Shown here piece by piece: positions 60,142 through 64,000 of a stretch of 64,000 nucleotides of DNA (positions are counted from its first letter, which is position 1; every line of letters starts with the position of its first letter). A program made the translations under genes and the position numbers. A model generated the notes under the pieces. That model did no database searches. It was not told the origin of the DNA and was given only the letters and a program-made list of their open reading frames with translations. The DNA is from Streptomyces sp. NBC_00271 (GTDB taxonomy: Bacteria > Actinomycetota > Actinomycetes > Streptomycetales > Streptomycetaceae), in contig NZ_CP108070.1 of NCBI RefSeq assembly GCF_036178845.1, positions 11,160,001 through 11,224,000 on the forward strand. The letters are read 5' to 3'.

Positions 60142-60750
60142 ATGCAGGTAGCCGTAGTCACCTTCGACGGGTTCAACGAACTCGACAGCTTCATCGCTTC
60201 CGCGCTGATCAACCGGTGCCGTAAGGACGGCTTGGAAGCCTTCATCACGACGCCGACGCCGGTGGTCACGTCGATGAACGGCGTCGAGGTGACCGGGCAG
60301 CGCCCGATGGAGTTCGTGACCGAAGCCGACGTCGTGCTGATCGGCAGCGGAGTGAAGACGCGAGACGTGGTCGCAGACGACCGGCTGATCTCCAGGCTGT
60401 CGCTCGACCCTTCGCGACAGCTGATCGGTTCACAGTGCTCCGGCGCACTGGTCCTTGCGCGGCTCGGTCTGCTGGGTGGCATGCCGGCTTGCACGGACAT
60501 GACGAGCCGGCCCTTTGTCGAAGCCTGCGACGTCACCGTGCTGGACGCGCCGTTCCACGCCGAGGGGAACATCGCTACAGCGGGCGGCTGTCTTGCGTCC
60601 CAGTATCTCGCCACGTGGGTGATCACCCGGATGCTCGGGGAGGACGCCGCGCGCGACGTCATCGGGTACGTGGCTCCGGTCGGCGAAAACCAGGAGACTG
60701 TCGCGCGCGCTATGCGTGCCGTCCACGCGGGAGAGGTCGTACTGGGCTGA
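60142..60750 (+). CDS. DJ-1/PfpI family protein
   Basis: 202 residues from ATG 60142 with AAGGAG 5-6 bases upstream. DJ-1/PfpI fold: MQVAVVTFDGFNELDSFIAS, VLIGSGVKTRDVVADDRL and the nucleophile elbow GSQCSGALVLARLGLLGG (Cys). Members include glyoxalase III, chaperone and protease-like enzymes and amidotransferase-like proteins. No AraC domain is attached. It is monocistronic and intact within a region of IS remnants. Confidence 0.9.
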   Translation: MQVAVVTFDGFNELDSFIASALINRCRKDGLEAFITTPTPVVTSMNGVEVTGQRPMEFVTEADVVLIGSGVKTRDVVADDRLISRLSLDPSRQLIGSQCSGALVLARLGLLGGMPACTDMTSRPFVEACDVTVLDAPFHAEGNIATAGGCLASQYLATWVITRMLGEDAARDVIGYVAPVGENQETVARAMRAVHAGEVVLG

Positions 60751-60822
60751 TGCCCCGCGATCAGTCCTGCGGGGCCGCCTGCGGTCATGGCGACGACTCC
60801 TGAGCGCATTGAGTGCGTGGCA

Positions 60823-61032
60823 TTGTCAGAGGTACGCGCGACATGTCGCAGTACTCTCGTCTCGCGCCACCCGCGCGACCGGGTACATGCGCCCGGTACC
60901 GGACCGAAGCACGATCTGGCGTGCGTCGACCAGGTAGTCGTGACACTCGTCGTGCTGCGCTTCCAGTTGCCGCATCAGGCGCTGGCCGAGCTGTACGACA
61001 CGCGTCGGTCCGCGGCTGCGTACGTGGGAGGA
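60823..61032 (+). mobile_element. IS5-family transposase N-terminal fragment
   Basis: CVDQVVVTLVVLRFQLPHQA LAELYDTRRS matches the N-terminal HTH of a common Streptomyces IS5-type transposase (VDRLxVTLVxLRxQLPHxALAELYGVDRS). After this the homology is lost, although the frame is open to 61200. Confidence 0.65.
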
Positions 61033-61414
61033 CTGTTCGCGTACGCCATGACTACGACAGCAGCCGCCGCCGATCCCAGCGGCGGATCATGGTGGAACAC
61101 GCCATCGCCGACCGAGGCAGCGGCGGTCGCTGCAAGGCTGGCTCGGCCGTCAGGAATCCCTGCGACCCTGAGCCGCGATTGCACCGTCTTACGAGAATGA
61201 GCAAGCTCGTGCGCAGGTCTGAAGAGGCCATGTTCCGGCGGGCACTCGCCCCGCGGGCCGAACGGCTCGTCGTCGTGGCCTTCGCGCCCCCGCCCCGCCG
61301 CCACCGCCGCGATCGAGCAAATCGAAGCGCTGACAGCGGAGTTCGCTATGGCGAGTCCGGGGACCGCCACGGTGTTGGGCGAGAGACTGCTCAGGCCACG
61401 ATGCCCGAACAGGC

Positions 61415-61790
61415 CACCGTCGTACGGGTACTGCGAGAATCCGACCATGTCGAGTTGCTCGTCGGTGAGGGCGGCGACGTCGTCGCGCCAGCGGTCGATC
61501 AGCGCCCAGAACCGCTCGAGTGCGGCGGCGGAGGGAGCGATCGACCAGCGTTTTCGGCTCCTGCCGGCGTTCACCGAAGGTCCACTCCCATACCCCCGCG
61601 AAGTGGAAGTGCAGATGCCCCAGCCGCCACGCGATGGTCGCGACCGGCGGCCTGCCGGGCGACCTCGGCGTACTCGCTCGCAGGGATGTCCGCCTCGCCC
61701 AAGTCGAGCACCCACCCGCCCGGTCTGAACGCCCTGGGCGTCGCCACCTCGCCCCGATGCCGGATCGACCTCACCGCGCTCAGGCGGAAG
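61415..61790 (-). pseudogene. DinB/DUF664-type protein, frameshifted
   Basis: Blocks in three frames: GEVATPRAFRPGGWVLDLGE ADIPASEYAEV, then VATIAWRLGHLHFHFAGVWE WTFGERRQEPKTLVD, then ALERFWALIDRWRDDVAALT DEQLDMVGFSQYPY. This is a DinB-superfamily gene with two frameshifts (near 61650 and 61550) and no C-terminus. The intact relative in this window is at 43854. Confidence 0.7.
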
Positions 61791-61916
61791 TTGACGGCTC
61801 ACCTCTCGAGGCGCCACCGAGTTCCTCGTCGGGCATCTCCGGTGCGCCGAGACGGCCGCCTGATGCTGTGAGCGCATAGGTTCCCAGCGTTGGCGGTTTG
61901 AGGGGTTGGATGAGCG

Positions 61917-62096
61917 GTGACGTCCGTTCCGACCCTCGAGGCCATGGTCCGCGCCTACGTCGCCCGCCATCCCACCGCCCTGTGCGAGGAAGGCCGCGTC
62001 GCCTTGAAGGACGTCCTGGCCCGCTGCACCGAGCTGGACGCCGCAGTCGGGCACGTCCGCGCCTTCGGCGAGATGCTCACCGGCCGCCTGGGATGC
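61917..62096 (+). mobile_element. ISL3-family transposase fragment
   Basis: GRVALKDVLARCTELDAAVG HVRAFGEML resembles the C-terminal half of ISL3-type transposases (LKAVLAxCPELxxLxxHVRxFAxML). The catalytic core and the usual VEGHVNRIK end are missing. Confidence 0.6.
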
Positions 62097-62273
62097 CATG
62101 CTCCGACCGCGAGCCCCAAGGCGTGGCAGTCAGGGTCCCGGACTCTTCGCTGGCGAACAGTCCGAGAAGCGGGACTGGTTGCAGCGGTTCGGTGATGTGT
62201 TGTGCAGGGTTGGTCCAGCCCTGGTGTGACGCGGATCACCGCAGCGCGGTCCGCGGAGAGGACAGGGAGGAGT

Positions 62274-62988
62274 GTGGAGATTTCACTGCGGGCCCGCGTG
62301 CGGGCCGGGGATCCGGATGCGTTCAGGCAACTGTTCGACGAGCACGCACCGGTGGTCCACCGGCATGCCGTCCGGATGACCGGCAACTGGGTCATGGCCG
62401 ATGACATCGTGTCGCTGACTTTCCTGGAGGCGTGGCGGCTGCGTGAGCGGGTGTTTCCGGGTGACGACAGTCTGCGCCCGTGGCTGCTGGGGATCGCGAC
62501 GAACGTCACGCGCAACACCGCGCGGGCGGCGCGAAGACACCAGGCCGCGCTCACCAGAGTCCCACCCCCCGACCCCGTGCCGGACTTCGCCGACGAGGTG
62601 ACACAGCGCCTGGCCGACACCGAGGAACTGGCCGCCGCGCAGAAGGCGTTGAGCAAGATGCGCCGCGGGGAGCGCGAGGTGTTCACGCTCTGTGTGTGGG
62701 AGGGCCTGGACGCCGCCACGGCGGCCGAGGCCCTCGGCGTGGCCGTCGGCACCGTACGGGCTCTCGCGCGCGAGAAAGTGCCTGCGCAAGCTCACCGAGC
62801 TCGAACTCGACGGCGGCACGGGCGGCACAGGCGGCACGGACAGCACGGGCAGCATGAACGGCACGGGCGGCAGCCGTGGCACGCAAGGCGGCATCGGGCA
62901 GAGCGGAGTGCAACGCCCGGCCGCGGTCGGACAGTCACTGGGTAGCCGCCATCAGGCGGCTCGGTCCACGCAGGAGAAGAGGCGATGA
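62274..62988 (+). pseudogene. ECF sigma factor, frameshifted in region 4
   Basis: From GTG 62274 (GGAGG upstream): EISLRARVRAGDPDAFRQLF, region 2 (MTGNWVMADDIVSLTFLEAW) and region 4 start (KMRRGEREVFTLCVWEGLDA, EALGVAVGTVR). After 62757 this frame loses homology and runs to 62945. Another frame continues correctly (LSRARKCLRKLTELELDGG) to a stop at 62988 that overlaps the next gene's ATG (ATGA). That overlap shows the second frame is ancestral. A few bases of the SR-rich turn are probably deleted, removing the -35-binding helix end. Confidence 0.82.
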
Positions 62989-64000
62989 ACACCAACCCGC
63001 GACGACGCGATCAGCCGGTCGACTACCAGGATCTGGCCGAGTTGCTGCCCGCGCCGGGCCGTCCGGTGCTCGCGCAGGACCGCCACCGCGTACTGAGGGA
63101 ACACCTGATGGAGCACATCGCCCACGAGGCCACCCGCGAGCAGTCGGGTGCGACGAACGCCTCACCGAACACCTCCCCGAGCGCCTCACCCAAGACCCCC
63201 GCACGTCGGCGCCCCGGCCGGCGTCTCGTTCTCGTCGCGGCGCCGCTGGCACTGGCCACCGTCGTGGGCCTGGGCGTGGTGGCGGTCGACAGCGCACATG
63301 ACAGCAAGCGCGACACCGCTGCAGCAGGTGTCACCGCGGACGACCACCGGAAGGCCACGCAGTTGCTGGACCGGATCGCCCTGGCGGCGGCCGACCGCCC
63401 GGCGGTCACGGTACGCGACGACCAGTACATCTACACCAAGTCCCAGGGATCGGCGGGTGAGTTGGGCGTCGATTTCAGCAGTCCCGAAGAGCTCGCGAAG
63501 CGCAAGGGGACTTTCAAGGTGGGGGAGTACAAGGGGACCGTCCGACAAGAGCAATGGGATTCGGTGGACGGCAAGCGGGACGGTTTGAGGAAGGGCGTCG
63601 CGCTCACCGACCCTTCCAAGAAGATGGTCATGGACATGGGCGGTACCGGATACCTGACCTTCCGGCAGCTTCAGGCTCTGCCCACCGATCCCGACGCGCT
63701 GCTGAAGAAGCTCTCCAGCGACGCCAAGAATGTGGAAGCGAGCCGCGTCACGGAAGTGGTCGTCGAGAACCTCGGAGCCATACTCGACGACGCCACCCTG
63801 CTGCCCGACCTCAGTGCCGCGCTCTACCGTGCCACCGCCAAGCTCCCAGGTGTGCGCGTTGTGGACCACGTCAAGGACGCCGCAGGGCGGCAGGGTGTCG
63901 GCCTTACGTTCGACGGTGCCCCGAAGGGCTACGCCTGGGTCTTCGACTCGTCGAGTCTCGTCTACCTCGGAACAACCAAGAGCGCGCTCCTGGGAATTGG
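62985..64000 (+). CDS. CU044_5270 family membrane protein (3' end off window)
   Basis: 338 codons from ATG 62985 (GAGAAGAGG upstream) to the window edge with no stop. A cytoplasmic N-terminus (MNTNPRRRDQPVDYQDLAEL) precedes a membrane helix (RRLVLVAAPLALATVVGLGV), then a large external domain (DDQYIYTKSQGSAGELGVDF, GTGYLTFRQLQALPTDPDAL, AALYRATAKLPGVRVVDHVK), as in the CU044_5270 family that accompanies ECF sigma factors in actinobacteria. It may sense or anchor the sigma. Coupled by a 4-nt overlap to the frameshifted sigma gene. Confidence 0.85.
   Translation, partial: MNTNPRRRDQPVDYQDLAELLPAPGRPVLAQDRHRVLREHLMEHIAHEATREQSGATNASPNTSPSASPKTPARRRPGRRLVLVAAPLALATVVGLGVVAVDSAHDSKRDTAAAGVTADDHRKATQLLDRIALAAADRPAVTVRDDQYIYTKSQGSAGELGVDFSSPEELAKRKGTFKVGEYKGTVRQEQWDSVDGKRDGLRKGVALTDPSKKMVMDMGGTGYLTFRQLQALPTDPDALLKKLSSDAKNVEASRVTEVVVENLGAILDDATLLPDLSAALYRATAKLPGVRVVDHVKDAAGRQGVGLTFDGAPKGYAWVFDSSSLVYLGTTKSALLGI

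Overview
The window looks like a chromosomal piece from a high-GC actinomycete, most likely Streptomyces. The support is the very high third-position GC, frequent GTG starts, many 4-nt ATGA/GTGA gene overlaps, TetR/LysR/LacI/XRE regulators, several ECF sigma factors, a mycothiol-type DinB protein, a DUF5709 protein and Streptomyces-type IS elements. The accessory content, redundant oxidoreductases and many broken genes fit a chromosome arm rather than the core. No replication, ribosomal, tRNA, CRISPR or phage genes were seen.

Layout. (1) 1-7.1 kb: a sugar-uptake locus on the minus strand: lipoprotein, two permeases, a GH3 beta-glycosidase broken by an in-frame TGA, and a LacI regulator cut by the window edge. 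Two LacI-type operators lie 100 bp apart upstream. (2) 7.1-13.2 kb: a FAD/NAD oxidoreductase, then a probable LysR regulon: a divergent enoyl-CoA hydratase/DinB pair and two SDRs, with near-identical T-N11-A boxes on both sides of lysR. (3) 13.2-21 kb: TPR protein, frameshifted FG-GAP protein, DUF5709, ADP-ribosylglycohydrolase, Tat-exported polysaccharide deacetylase, frameshifted metallo-beta-lactamase protein, and a junction between two truncated genes. (4) 21-25.5 kb: two TetR/FAD-monooxygenase divergons with very clear palindromic operators. (5) 25.5-30 kb: a decayed stretch holding a pirin-GNAT fusion and an AhpD-like protein. (6) 30-42 kb: membrane glycosyltransferase pair, SigE-type sigma with a membrane partner, acyl-CoA synthetase, MDR and AKR oxidoreductases, ankyrin protein, epoxide hydrolase, TetR, glyoxalase-fold protein. 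(7) 42-50 kb: an insertion-sequence region with two IS701-family elements (one with 134-bp perfect inverted repeats and a TTAG target duplication), two rearranged ISAs1-type copies around a small secreted protein, and fragments of IS5, pentapeptide and ricin-lectin genes. (8) 50-59 kb: amino-acid permease, an XRE/SDR/SDR/ester-cyclase cluster, and an ECF42-type sigma with its DGPF (YCII) partner. (9) 59-64 kb: IS630, IS5 and ISL3 remnants, a DJ-1/PfpI protein, and a frameshifted ECF sigma followed by a CU044_5270-type protein that runs off the window.

Common thread. About a dozen genes carry a single stop or frameshift in an otherwise intact frame, and several more are truncated remnants. Either this is real subtelomeric gene decay or the sequence has local base errors; reads over the named positions would decide. 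I found no clear new multi-gene system. The best leads are regulatory DNA (LysR box pair, four 10-bp-phased repeats, triple TetR operators, leaderless TetR-controlled promoter), the long-TIR IS701 element, the octamer expansion that kills a transposase, and a four-tract G-quadruplex motif at an IS end.
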